A stretch of DNA of 64,000 bases from CAWDMW01 sp963803575. Lineage in GTDB: Bacteria; Pseudomonadota; Alphaproteobacteria; Rickettsiales; UBA998. The position numbers and the translations under genes are program-made. The DNA lies in the NCBI GenBank assembly GCA_963803575.1, contig CAWDMW010000002.1, forward strand, positions 496,001-560,000. Direction: 5' to 3'. The notes below the pieces were generated by a model. It did no database searches, had not been told where the DNA came from, and saw only the letters and a program-made list of their open reading frames with translations. Shown here in pieces: positions 44,593 through 51,987 of the stretch. Each line of letters starts with the position of its first letter. Position 1 is the first letter of the stretch.

Positions 44593-45156
44593 TTAGGTGT
44601 GGTTATTATCCAGCGATAATACCGTTAGGTTATGATTGGTATACACGCAAATATCTGCGGCGATATTCATGGAGGTACGTACCATGGTGTCGGCATCTAA
44701 ATCAGCATTGCCTTTCAACGCACGTGCTGCTGCCAATGCGAAATTTCCACCTGATCCAATGGCAGCAATACCATCTTCAGGTTCCAGCACGTCTCCTGTG
44801 CCACTGAGTATCAGGGTGGTATCTGTATCGGCGACAATCATCATGGCTTCCAGACGGCGCAGGTACCTATCGGTTCGCCAGTCTTTGGCTAGTTCCACGC
44901 AAGCACGCATTAATTGGCCGGGGTGTTTCTCCAGTTTTGCTTCCAATCGCTCAAACAGTGTGAATGCATCGGCAGTGGCTCCGGCGAATCCGGCAATGAT
45001 GGAACCATCTGCTAACGTGCGCACCTTACGGGCGGTGGCTTTCATGACCGTTTGTCCCAAACTCACCTGTCCATCACCAGCCAATACGACTTTATCCCCT
45101 TTGCGCACACATAAAATGGTCGTGCCGTAAAAAAGTCTGTCGTCGGAATGGTTCAT
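44593..45156 (-). CDS. hslV: ATP-dependent protease subunit HslV
   Basis: HslV is the proteasome-like threonine peptidase that works with the HslU ATPase. The 187-residue protein has the catalytic Thr in GTTILCVRKGDKVVLAGDGQ and the oxyanion-related GQTVMKATARKVR and IGSGGNFALAAARAL segments. The 11 residues before GTTI form a short leader, as seen in other alphaproteobacteria. hslU is not adjacent: a sensor kinase lies downstream and gltA upstream. Confidence 0.93.
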   Translation of the reverse strand: MNHSDDRLFYGTTILCVRKGDKVVLAGDGQVSLGQTVMKATARKVRTLADGSIIAGFAGATADAFTLFERLEAKLEKHPGQLMRACVELAKDWRTDRYLRRLEAMMIVADTDTTLILSGTGDVLEPEDGIAAIGSGGNFALAAARALKGNADLDADTMVRTSMNIAADICVYTNHNLTVLSLDNNHT

Positions 45157-45236
45157 AAGAAAATATCGCTATAGATGGTTCGGGAATATCACTACATCAT
45201 ATAAGTCGTGTAATGATATAATGCAAGCGACACTGG

Positions 45237-46526
45237 CTATCCGCGTGAGTAATTGCTTGGGAACTCGCGTCCTTTGGCACCATTATATAACTGACGAGGG
45301 CGACCAATCTTTTGCTTTGGATCCTCAATCATTTCTTTCCATTGCGCTACCCATCCGGCAGTACGGGCAATGGCAAACATCACCGTAAACATATTGGTTG
45401 GGATGCCTAGCGCACGGTAAATAATACCCGAATAGAAATCGACATTAGGATAAAGTTTGCGCTCCACAAAATACTCATCTTCCAGCGCAATTTTTTCCAG
45501 CTCCATCGCAATGTCCAGCAATGGCTCGTCCTTAATGCCCAAATCTTCCAGCACTTCACGGCAGGTTTCACGAAGCACATTAGCGCGGGGATCATAGTTT
45601 TTATAGACACGGTGTCCAAAGCCCATCAGGCGGAAGGGATCGTCTTTATCTTTGGCACGGTTGATGAACTCAGGGATATGATCTTTATGCCCTATTTCAG
45701 TAAGCATGTTTAGTACGGCTTCATTGGCTCCACCATGGGCAGGCCCCCAAAGCGAGGCAACACCTGCAGAAAGGCAGGCAAACGGATTGGCACCGGATGA
45801 GCCAGCCAGCCTAACGGTGGAAGTAGAAGCATTTTGCTCATGGTCTGCATGTAGAATGAACAATTTATCAATGGCGCGGGCTGCGACTTTGTTAACTTTA
45901 TATTTTTCACATGGCGTAGCGAACATCATTTGTAAGAAATTCTCGGACAAAGACAGGCTATTATCAGGATACATAAATGGCAGACCAACGGCATATTTAT
46001 AGGTCATCGCCCCAAGTGTAGGGAGTTTGGCTACCATACGATGGATGGCCGTTTCACGTTGCTGTTCATCGTGAATATCTAAGCTATCATGATAAAATGC
46101 AGAGAGCGCGCCCACTGACCCGACCATTACCGCCATTGGATGAGAACGGCGCGGGAAGCCACGTAGCATAAATTGCAGTTGCTCATGCACCATCGTGTGG
46201 TAGGTGATGCTGTTATTAAACCATGCTTGTTGCTTGGCGTCCGGCAAGTCACCGTAGATCAGTAAGTATACGACATCCAGAAACGAACAATTCTCTGCGA
46301 GTTTATCAATATCATAGCCACGATAGCGCAGGATGCCTTGTTCCCCGTCAATATACGTGATGTGTGACTCGCATGAGGCAGTAGATAGGAAACCCGGGTC
46401 ATAAGTGAAGTAACCGGATTGCTTATACAGGGTGCTGATGTCAATGGTGGATGGCCCTTGTTGCCCATGGTGAATGGGGAAGTCATAGCTGTTATCGCCA
46501 ATGGTCAGTGTTGCGTTATCTGACAT
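45237..46526 (-). CDS. gltA: Citrate synthase
   Basis: GltA condenses acetyl-CoA and oxaloacetate to start the TCA cycle. The ATG at 46526 (MSDNATLTIGDNSYDF) with upstream AAGGAG gives 429 residues, the usual length for the type II hexameric form. Signatures are YTYDPGFLSTASCESHITYIDGEQGILRYRGYDI, HADHEQNASTSTVRLAGSSGANPFACL and the active-site GFGHRVYKNYDPRA. The C-terminal RPRQLYNG is typical. Confidence 0.97.
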   Translation of the reverse strand: MSDNATLTIGDNSYDFPIHHGQQGPSTIDISTLYKQSGYFTYDPGFLSTASCESHITYIDGEQGILRYRGYDIDKLAENCSFLDVVYLLIYGDLPDAKQQAWFNNSITYHTMVHEQLQFMLRGFPRRSHPMAVMVGSVGALSAFYHDSLDIHDEQQRETAIHRMVAKLPTLGAMTYKYAVGLPFMYPDNSLSLSENFLQMMFATPCEKYKVNKVAARAIDKLFILHADHEQNASTSTVRLAGSSGANPFACLSAGVASLWGPAHGGANEAVLNMLTEIGHKDHIPEFINRAKDKDDPFRLMGFGHRVYKNYDPRANVLRETCREVLEDLGIKDEPLLDIAMELEKIALEDEYFVERKLYPNVDFYSGIIYRALGIPTNMFTVMFAIARTAGWVAQWKEMIEDPKQKIGRPRQLYNGAKGREFPSNYSRG

Positions 46527-46654
46527 AGTTGAAGCACTCCTTGAATATACATTATGTTGCATTGCAGCGTAAAGTCATACCGAATGCAAGTAAAATTAGC
46601 GTAAACGGGAGGGGATGAGCATGGATATACTGTAGCCTGCTGAAATTATGAGAC

Positions 46655-46675
46655 AAAAAAGAACCCGCAGGTTCT
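46655..46675 (-). terminator. Terminator of first paralog, shared repeat
   Basis: On the minus strand AGAACC-TGCG-GGTTCT is followed by a T run (46655-46660). The next 45 or so bases closely match the terminator region of the second paralog (47459-47479), so it forms part of a duplicated unit. Confidence 0.8.
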
Positions 46676-46698
46676 ATGTGAACGTGCAGGTTATGAAA

Positions 46699-47250
46699 TT
46701 ACTGGTTCCGTGAGTTCCGCCATGCGACGAAGTCATCGTACAATATAGAGTTTTGTGTGCATTCGACCATCGCAGCTTTTTTGCCAACTCTGTCAAACGC
46801 TTCAATAGATGATCCTAAGGCTTCAAGGAAGCCATGGGCAGGAACTGCAAATGCCGGATAATGTGCTTTAGAAAGCTTGCTATGGGGGTCATCAAAATGA
46901 CTCCACCAGCTTTCTCCATCGGGGATATTTTCTATGTTTATCCGAAAAAACCCTGCGTTCGGCGACCAAACTTTATACATTGTAATGTGGTGGCTGTCTT
47001 CTTTCGAATCTAGCCTAAGTACAAATATTCCTTGCTCGACGTATGCACTAAAATCGTGCATAACATACATGGAATGGTCTCGATTAATATAGACTTGACT
47101 CTGATAGTCAAATCCATTTGAACCAATTTTGTTCCGCATCATTTTTGCTACAAAACCCCTTTGGGCTTCGTTAGATGTTCCTCGAATTTCTTCGAGGGTT
47201 TCTTCATAAACTTTGTGACCGCTTGGTGCAGAAAAAATTGAATGAGACAT
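46699..47250 (-). CDS. Uncharacterised protein, tandem paralog 1
   Basis: I do not recognise this 183-residue soluble protein. The ATG at 47250 is chosen because it places a conserved leader hairpin ten bases upstream; an upstream extension to 47313 would run through that hairpin. Blocks shared with the gene at 47504-48112 include SNEAQ followed by a basic helix and GS, DFSAYVEQGIFVLRLDS, a VW pair, a WW pair, and the C-terminal FAV.A.GFLEALG and VGKKAA..EC. No signal peptide or membrane helix is seen. Motifs suggest a structured globular domain with a conserved Cys near the C-terminus, but no function is assigned. Confidence 0.7.
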   Translation of the reverse strand: MSHSIFSAPSGHKVYEETLEEIRGTSNEAQRGFVAKMMRNKIGSNGFDYQSQVYINRDHSMYVMHDFSAYVEQGIFVLRLDSKEDSHHITMYKVWSPNAGFFRINIENIPDGESWWSHFDDPHSKLSKAHYPAFAVPAHGFLEALGSSIEAFDRVGKKAAMVECTQNSILYDDFVAWRNSRNQ

Positions 47251-47260
47251 TTTTTGGTAA

Positions 47261-47278
47261 CCGCCTACTGTGGGGCGG
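47261..47278 (-). promoter_or_regulatory. Start-proximal leader hairpin of paralog 1
   Basis: CCGCC (47261-47265) and GGCGG (47274-47278) form a five-base stem ten bases upstream of the paralog 1 ATG, in place of a normal Shine-Dalgarno site. It is positioned exactly as the hairpin of paralog 2, with different paired bases; see findings. Confidence 0.6.
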
Positions 47279-47458
47279 GAATAGGTAAGCCTTTTGGTTT
47301 TGATATAAAACACAGGCTGATAATCATCCCTAATATATCACATTCTATTAAGACGTGTCAATTGATGCATGTGATTTCATGCAATGTTTGCATTGCAGTT
47401 TAACAAAGGCAAAATGTTTGAGGGGGTTATTTCGACTCGACATAACCGCAGGGCAGGC

Positions 47459-47479
47459 AAAAAAGAACCCGCAGGTTCT
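47459..47479 (-). terminator. Terminator of second paralog, shared repeat
   Basis: The same AGAACC-TGCG-GGTTCT stem plus T run as at 46655-46675, directly after the stop codon of the upstream paralog. The flanking bases match for about 45 positions with few differences. Confidence 0.8.
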
Positions 47480-47503
47480 ATGTGAACATGCGGGTTATAA
47501 ATA

Positions 47504-48112
47504 TTACTGCTCTGATTCTTTACGCTTTTGTTCAAGCGCAAAGAATTCATGACAGTTGATATGATTTTTCATACATTCGCGGATCGCTGCTTTTCTACCT
47601 ACTTCCTCGAACTCTTCAGGGGAACATCCTAAGGCTTTTAACAAACCTTTTGCGCTAACAGCAAAATTTGCTGTTACGTTTCCTGAACGATTAGACTGAA
47701 TCTGAGGTGGCCCATAAATATACGTGTTGTCCTCTCGCATGAAAAGTCCCCACCAATTATCATTGGCTTTGGGATAATCTGTAGGTGTGATCTTCTCTAG
47801 GCACGTAGAAGGATGATCCCATACCTCCTTCATCATTTGTTTAAAACTGTAGAAGTCGTGGGACTGCAGCCTTATTAAAAACATCCCTTTATCGTAGTAT
47901 AGGGCAAAGTCCCTATTAATACGAAAAGATTGCACATGGTTCATGTGCGCTTGATTTGAGTAGTTGTAGTTTATTGTGCTACCTACCCTTTTACGAAGTA
48001 GATTAACCAAAAATTCCTGTTGAGCTTCGTTTGAAGCCCTAAAAATGCTTAATAAAGCATCCTCAGAAATTTTACGACCGAACAAACCCTCAACAATGAT
48101 AAAGTTAAACAT
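47504..48112 (-). CDS. Uncharacterised protein, tandem paralog 2
   Basis: This 202-residue protein is the paralog of the gene at 46699-47250. Shared blocks are RASNEAQQEFLVNLLRKRVGS, INRDFALYYDKGMFLIRLQS, EVWDHP, NWWGLF and FAVSAKGLLKALG with VGRKAAIRECMKNH. It has an N-terminal extension of about ten residues and an inserted polar segment of about 15 residues in the middle. It is soluble, with no recognised domain. The ATG at 48112 is ten bases from a leader hairpin like that of paralog 1, and its message ends in an equivalent terminator. Confidence 0.72.
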   Translation of the reverse strand: MFNFIIVEGLFGRKISEDALLSIFRASNEAQQEFLVNLLRKRVGSTINYNYSNQAHMNHVQSFRINRDFALYYDKGMFLIRLQSHDFYSFKQMMKEVWDHPSTCLEKITPTDYPKANDNWWGLFMREDNTYIYGPPQIQSNRSGNVTANFAVSAKGLLKALGCSPEEFEEVGRKAAIRECMKNHINCHEFFALEQKRKESEQ

Positions 48113-48122
48113 TGTAATGAAA

Positions 48123-48138
48123 CCGCTTGAAGAAGCGG
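48123..48138 (-). promoter_or_regulatory. Start-proximal leader hairpin of paralog 2
   Basis: CCGCTT (48123-48128) pairs with AAGCGG (48133-48138) around a four-base loop, ten bases upstream of the paralog 2 ATG. The bases beyond (GAATAAATTAGG on plus) match the corresponding region of paralog 1. No Shine-Dalgarno sequence lies between hairpin and start codon. Confidence 0.65.
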
Positions 48139-48263
48139 GAATAAATTAGGTTTTTAAATAGCCTGATGACATTCAACAGACATTAAAAACAAGTGTGCAG
48201 TATGATGATACCATATGTCAGTGACATTTGCCAAGATAACATGCCTATTGTCATTAAACATTC

Positions 48264-48292
48264 ATACCATGCGCCCTGTTGCATGGTATACT
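48264..48292 (+). promoter_or_regulatory. Palindrome overlapping -10 box of gene at 48322
   Basis: ATACCATGC (48264-48272) and GCATGGTAT (48281-48289) are perfect nine-base inverted arms with an eight-base spacer. The right arm overlaps TATACT (48287-48292), a candidate -10 box 30 bases upstream of the start codon. The layout fits a repressor operator. Confidence 0.5.
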
Positions 48293-48321
48293 TTAGTGAG
48301 GAATAACATATAAGGATAATA

Positions 48322-49098
48322 ATGGCAGAGAGACCCCTGCGAGAAACACGTATGCAGTATGGTGACCCGGTTCTTGCTGAGAGAAGCGAGAAGGGGGCGA
48401 CGTATCACGTGCCGATGTCCGAGCGGGAAGGGGCAGAAAAGATTAGCTTGCTTGAACGCGCAAGTGAGCGGGATTTTTCGATTGGTACGTCAGCGGGTTT
48501 TCTGGCAGTGAGCGCCGCCACTGCTGCCAGTGGAGGCACATTAGCCGTTCCGGCTATCGCCGGAGCCATTTTAGGTGGCGGGCTTATTGGTGGTGTCAGT
48601 GATGCTTCGCGTAATAATAACGAACTCAACAGCTACGCGAAAGTGCCTCCGCCAGAGCGATTCAACCGTGATGCAGTGAAAGGCGCACTTGGATGGGCGG
48701 CTTTGACGAAGGGCGCTATTGGACTGGGAGCATTGGCATTAGGCGCCGCTGGCTTGCCTGTTGCACTACCTGCTATCGTTCCATGGGCTGCTGCAGGGGT
48801 GGCTATGGTAGTTGGTGCGTACAAAGGTTCCGAGAAAGGGTACCAGCGTATGCAAAAAGAGCATACTGCGGTGGAAAATAAATATATCCGTCAGGAACAT
48901 GAGCGCGAACAACAACGGAGTCGCGCGCCTGAACAACATATTGAAGCAGAGGCACCCGCATTAGAACATCAACAGGCGCAAACGCGCTGGACAGATCGCG
49001 TGGCACCCTCGCGCGAAGTGGATGTGTCGCAGAGCTTTGAGCAAGCCGAAATGGCGCGGCGTGTAGCTGGTGGTGTACCAGCGCTGGGCAAAAGATAG
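48322..49098 (+). CDS. Glycine-zipper membrane protein of unknown function
   Basis: This 258-residue protein is not recognised. A charged N-terminus (about 50 residues) precedes two Ala/Gly-rich hydrophobic blocks: about 54-90 (AGFLAVSAATAASGGTLAVP, then AGAILGGGLIGG) and about 120-165 (GAIGLGALALGAAGLPVALP and ending GVAMVVGAYKG). They would form short hairpins or a glycine-zipper. The last 85 residues are very rich in Glu, Gln, Arg and His. Such architecture occurs in pore-forming or membrane-inserted effectors, but there is no diagnostic motif. It has its own palindromic promoter and is convergent with an XRE regulator gene. Confidence 0.65.
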   Translation: MAERPLRETRMQYGDPVLAERSEKGATYHVPMSEREGAEKISLLERASERDFSIGTSAGFLAVSAATAASGGTLAVPAIAGAILGGGLIGGVSDASRNNNELNSYAKVPPPERFNRDAVKGALGWAALTKGAIGLGALALGAAGLPVALPAIVPWAAAGVAMVVGAYKGSEKGYQRMQKEHTAVENKYIRQEHEREQQRSRAPEQHIEAEAPALEHQQAQTRWTDRVAPSREVDVSQSFEQAEMARRVAGGVPALGKR

Positions 49099-49101
49099 CG
49101 T

Positions 49102-49422
49102 TTAGTCTGTGCCTTGCTCGCTAAGTAGGCGCTGCAACACGCCTTCTGCGTCATTCGCTGCTGCTTTCTGGTACGCAGTGCTCGGCTCGTTATCCTGAAG
49201 ACGCTTTTTTAGTGAGACATCCCCATCTTCAGCTATCTGAATATCTGCCCGGTCAAAAGCGGTTACTAAAAACTGTGCTTCATTTTTATACATCATAATT
49301 CTTCCTGATTCAAAATGGTTGATGCGCGAAGCAGTGACACCGGATTTCATGGAGAGTTCGCGCACGTTCCATTTAAGTAACATACGTGCCTGTCTGCATT
49401 GTGATCCGGATAATACCCGCAT
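49102..49422 (-). CDS. XRE-family HTH transcriptional regulator
   Basis: The 106-residue protein has an N-terminal Cro/C1-type HTH: CRQARMLLKWNVRELSMKSGVTASRINHFESGRI (residues about 9-42), with the ARMLLKW first helix and the VTASRINHFE recognition helix. The C-terminal 55 residues are polar and unassigned. The RBS AAGGATGA is well placed. It is convergent, four bases apart, with the glycine-rich protein gene, whose promoter holds a palindrome that could be its operator; that link is inference. Confidence 0.85.
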   Translation of the reverse strand: MRVLSGSQCRQARMLLKWNVRELSMKSGVTASRINHFESGRIMMYKNEAQFLVTAFDRADIQIAEDGDVSLKKRLQDNEPSTAYQKAAANDAEGVLQRLLSEQGTD

Positions 49423-49508
49423 ATTCGCTCATCCTTGTGAGATTGGTAGCATGGCAGGCAAGATTTAAGAAAGTGTTAAATATCTGGCTTGAAGATGCCA
49501 GTCATCTA

Positions 49509-49537
49509 TTGTATGTGCAAGGGGTTTTGGGTATAAT
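49509..49537 (+). promoter_or_regulatory. Sigma70 promoter of DUF1294 gene, leaderless
   Basis: TTGTAT (49509-49514) and TATAAT (49532-49537) are 17 bases apart, a strong consensus. The start codon is at 49546, eight bases beyond the -10 box, so the message would be leaderless or nearly so. No RBS is present. Confidence 0.65.
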
Positions 49538-49545
49538 ATGACGCA

Positions 49546-49848
49546 ATGATTGATTACCTCATACACCATCTGCACCATGCGCCCCCTACTCATATTGCCC
49601 TCTATTTGATATGCGTCAATGCTGTAACGTATTTACTATATCGCTACGATAAGCAGGCTGCTATTAATCATAAATGGCGAGTGAAAGAGTCCAGTTTGCA
49701 CCTATGTATGTTTATGGGCGGTACAATAGGCGCGTGGATCGCTCAACGCTGGTTACGGCATAAGAGTCGTAAACGGTCATTTCAACGGATGTTTTACACG
49801 TTGCTGGTGATGCAGTGTTTTATCGTTATGTATGTGATTGCTGGGTAG
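49546..49848 (+). CDS. DUF1294 membrane protein
   Basis: This 100-residue protein matches DUF1294: a first membrane helix with YRYDKQAAINHKWRVKESSLH, then GGTIGAWIAQRWLRHKSRKRSF and a C-terminal helix. It has three predicted membrane spans. The family is widespread in proteobacteria; some members carry an additional cold-shock domain, absent here. Its function is not known. A strong promoter directly adjoins the start codon. Confidence 0.8.
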   Translation: MIDYLIHHLHHAPPTHIALYLICVNAVTYLLYRYDKQAAINHKWRVKESSLHLCMFMGGTIGAWIAQRWLRHKSRKRSFQRMFYTLLVMQCFIVMYVIAG

Positions 49849-49970
49849 TGACACAATTTCCATCATGTTAATGTCATTGTGTGCTAGCGTTAGGTGATGC
49901 AAATATGCTACTGTAGCGACATATTTTTTATCATTATTAGTTAGAGTCGTTTATTTCAGGGTAGTATTGT

Positions 49971-50267
49971 TTGTCGGAGAGTCCAAAGAAAGCGCATATT
50001 CGGGCAAGAAATAAAAAGACCCAGATCATCAGTAAGCACGCGAGGTCGCATCAGGATGCGCGTGATGCAGCGCTGGAAGAGCAACAGGCGTTACTGGAGC
50101 AACAAAAGGAAGCTTCTCGCGCAGCAGCGGTGCAAGGGGAAGGGGCAGAACCATGGACAGCGCGTACTGAGATGATCCGTAATCGCTTAACTAACAAACG
50201 CCGTAAATCCACAGATCGCTGGAACCGTTTTGCTGGCACAGGTGGCGCTGGTGGACGAGGGCGTTAA
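49971..50267 (+). CDS. Small basic coiled-coil protein (TTG start)
   Basis: This 98-residue protein would start with TTG at 49971, with CAGGG upstream as a possible RBS; no earlier ATG is in frame. It is highly charged: a basic N-terminus, a Glu/Gln/Ala-rich helix (DARDAALEEQQALLEQQKEA) likely to coil, and a basic Arg/Lys-rich tail ending in GGAGGRGR. I do not recognise it. Independent evidence for translation is modest. Confidence 0.45.
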   Translation: MSESPKKAHIRARNKKTQIISKHARSHQDARDAALEEQQALLEQQKEASRAAAVQGEGAEPWTARTEMIRNRLTNKRRKSTDRWNRFAGTGGAGGRGR

Positions 50268-50279
50268 TGGCTGTATGTT

Positions 50280-50810
50280 TTAAGATGTACGTGATTGATA
50301 GCCTTGCACGCAATCAAGGGCAGCGTAGCTGGTTTGGCTTTGGTCTTTAGGAATAACGCTTAGCTGTCCATCCGTTTCCATAATGACCATATCTACCTGA
50401 GAAGGATCGGCAAACCCGTTATAACGCATAGCCGCCTTTATTTCCGTACTGGTGATACGTTCCTTTCTCATCATATCCTGCTGATACGTTTCGTGTTGAA
50501 ACAAGATAGCCGGCTGAGATTTTATCAGATCTTGAAACCAGTCAGAGCGCACTTCCAGCCAGGCAATAATATATTGCACGCCAATAATAGTGGTCAATGC
50601 CAACATGCCCTCTGTGATGGCCATATTACGGCTGGTAATGACGCTGGCCAGTGTTGATCCAATGGTGAAGGTCATGATGAAGTCAAATGCATTCATCTTG
50701 GTAAGCGTACGCTTACCGCTTATGCGCAACAGGATAATCAGCCCAATAAAGCAGACTATCCCGCGCATAGCGATTTCTACCAGTGCTTCGGAAGTAGAAA
50801 ACCAGTACAT
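50280..50810 (-). CDS. DUF421 (YetF-like) membrane protein
   Basis: The 176-residue protein matches the YetF/DUF421 family: two or three N-terminal membrane helices with RISGKRTLTKMNAFDFIMTFTIGSTLAS, a further helix, then a small soluble C-terminal domain with KSQPAILFQHETYQQDMMRKERIT. In some Firmicutes, members affect membrane phospholipids and spore or envelope properties. The precise role here is unknown. It starts six bases downstream of the hemerythrin gene on the same strand, suggesting co-transcription. Confidence 0.85.
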   Translation of the reverse strand: MYWFSTSEALVEIAMRGIVCFIGLIILLRISGKRTLTKMNAFDFIMTFTIGSTLASVITSRNMAITEGMLALTTIIGVQYIIAWLEVRSDWFQDLIKSQPAILFQHETYQQDMMRKERITSTEIKAAMRYNGFADPSQVDMVIMETDGQLSVIPKDQSQTSYAALDCVQGYQSRTS

Positions 50811-50816
50811 AATACT

Positions 50817-51284
50817 TTAAGCAACGTCGCGTTTTTCAATGCTGTTTGCGCGTTCTTCCTGCTTAAGCATTTTCATACGTGCTTCCATCTCTTCGGCTGT
50901 TTTGTCATCAATGACTTTTTTAGCATCAGCAAAGATTTCGTTTTCTTCTTCTTCAATATGATGCTCTACAGCAGATTTCAGCTTCAGAAAGGTTTGCTGC
51001 CAATCAGCACCTTTAAGATTATCCTGCGTTAGTTTCTCCAATAACGCTTCAGCTTCTTCATGTTCTTCTTCGCCATGCTCAACGTCATCTTCTGTTTGCT
51101 GATGTGCTTTAAGTGGCTGATAAAAGGCTTGCTCTTCGGCTTTGCTATGAAGAATCAGTTTCTCTTTCAGTTCATTGAACAATTCATCACGCTTAGTGCT
51201 ATCTTCAGCGCCTTGTGCTACGATGTCATTCATTAGTTGCTTCACCTGTTGGTGGTCTTCTTTTAAATATGTATAGATACTCAT
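50817..51284 (-). CDS. Hemerythrin HHE-domain protein
   Basis: This 155-residue helical protein has the hemerythrin-like pattern. His in LKEDHQQVKQLM, the HSKAEEQAFY segment, the HEEAEALLEKL helix and VEHHIEEEENEIF supply a set of His and acidic ligands for a di-iron site. Such proteins sense or bind oxygen or NO, or handle iron. The gene has a good RBS (AAGGAGTGA) and a clear promoter upstream, and it is followed by the DUF421 gene. Confidence 0.87.
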   Translation of the reverse strand: MSIYTYLKEDHQQVKQLMNDIVAQGAEDSTKRDELFNELKEKLILHSKAEEQAFYQPLKAHQQTEDDVEHGEEEHEEAEALLEKLTQDNLKGADWQQTFLKLKSAVEHHIEEEENEIFADAKKVIDDKTAEEMEARMKMLKQEERANSIEKRDVA

Positions 51285-51316
51285 ATTGTATCACTCCTTC
51301 TATTCAGTTTAGATGC

Positions 51317-51344
51317 ATATTATGCAATGAATGAATCATGACAA
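51317..51344 (-). promoter_or_regulatory. Candidate sigma70 promoter of hemerythrin gene
   Basis: On the minus strand TTGTCA (51344-51339) is followed after 16 bases by TAATAT (51322-51317), about 35 bases upstream of the start codon, with an RBS in between. The -10 region overlaps TGCAT/ATGCA arms. Confidence 0.55.
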
Positions 51345-51401
51345 TATGCGTGTTAGAATACTACAGGGAAGCACAAGCTTTGGAATTAACAGCGTATCAA
51401 T

Positions 51402-51433
51402 AAAAAAATGGAGCACCGACTAGGGCGCTCCAT
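51402..51433 (-). terminator. Rho-independent terminator of gene at 51442
   Basis: On the minus strand ATGGAGC and GCTCCAT (plus 51427-51433 and 51408-51414) form a seven-base stem, followed by seven T. It starts nine bases after the stop codon. Confidence 0.85.
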
Positions 51434-51441
51434 GGAGATGC

Positions 51442-51903
51442 TTATTTTTTGAGGTGGGGGAAAGCTTGTAGAAACTTGCTATTATTCTCTAAAAAAACTT
51501 CAAGTTCTTGAAAAGTTTTGGACGTTCGTTGAACATCTAAAAACCCCAACCCGACTCCTTGTCTGGTAACATCATTCCATGCTGAAACCCAGCATGGAAA
51601 GAACATATTTCTAGCCGTTCTGCCATCACTAGGTCTGGCAGCTATTTCAATAGCAACGTCTCCAAAGTCAGGTATACTGAAGAATGCCTGGAAGTATTCT
51701 TGAGAGTTGCCAACGTAACTTATTACAGGTTTTGGGTGTAATAAGTTCAGTAAACCCTTGTTCAGGTAAATCGGTGCACTGCAAAAAGGTTCTGCGTATA
51801 TAGCGATTAGTGGCAACTGTTTACCACTCACCTTAATTAAATCGATGAAACCCAACTGACCGTGAACCTCTAAAATAGCTTCAAAGTTGTTAGAAAAAGT
51901 CAT
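51442..51903 (-). CDS. Uncharacterised 153-residue protein
   Basis: I do not recognise this soluble protein. It begins MTFSNNFEAILEVHGQLGFIDL and has a mixed alpha/beta look, with aromatic-rich segments (FPCWVSAWNDVTRQGVGLGF) and a helical C-terminus. It stands alone, with its own terminator, and resembles the nearby paralogs 46699/47504 in size and isolated style but not clearly in sequence. Upstream at 51953-51966 there is a TAACG-ATAG-CGTTA dyad near its presumed promoter. Confidence 0.65.
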   Translation of the reverse strand: MTFSNNFEAILEVHGQLGFIDLIKVSGKQLPLIAIYAEPFCSAPIYLNKGLLNLLHPKPVISYVGNSQEYFQAFFSIPDFGDVAIEIAARPSDGRTARNMFFPCWVSAWNDVTRQGVGLGFLDVQRTSKTFQELEVFLENNSKFLQAFPHLKK

Positions 51904-51987
51904 ATACTGGTGGATACGATATGTATCTATATAAAGAATTGAATCGCTACTATAACGATAGCGTTACAGCAATACAACAAAAATTAA

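Noticed and set aside
49853..49886. ACACAAT/ATTGTGT inverted repeat after DUF1294
   Set aside because: Long spacer and no T tract; not convincing as terminator or operator.
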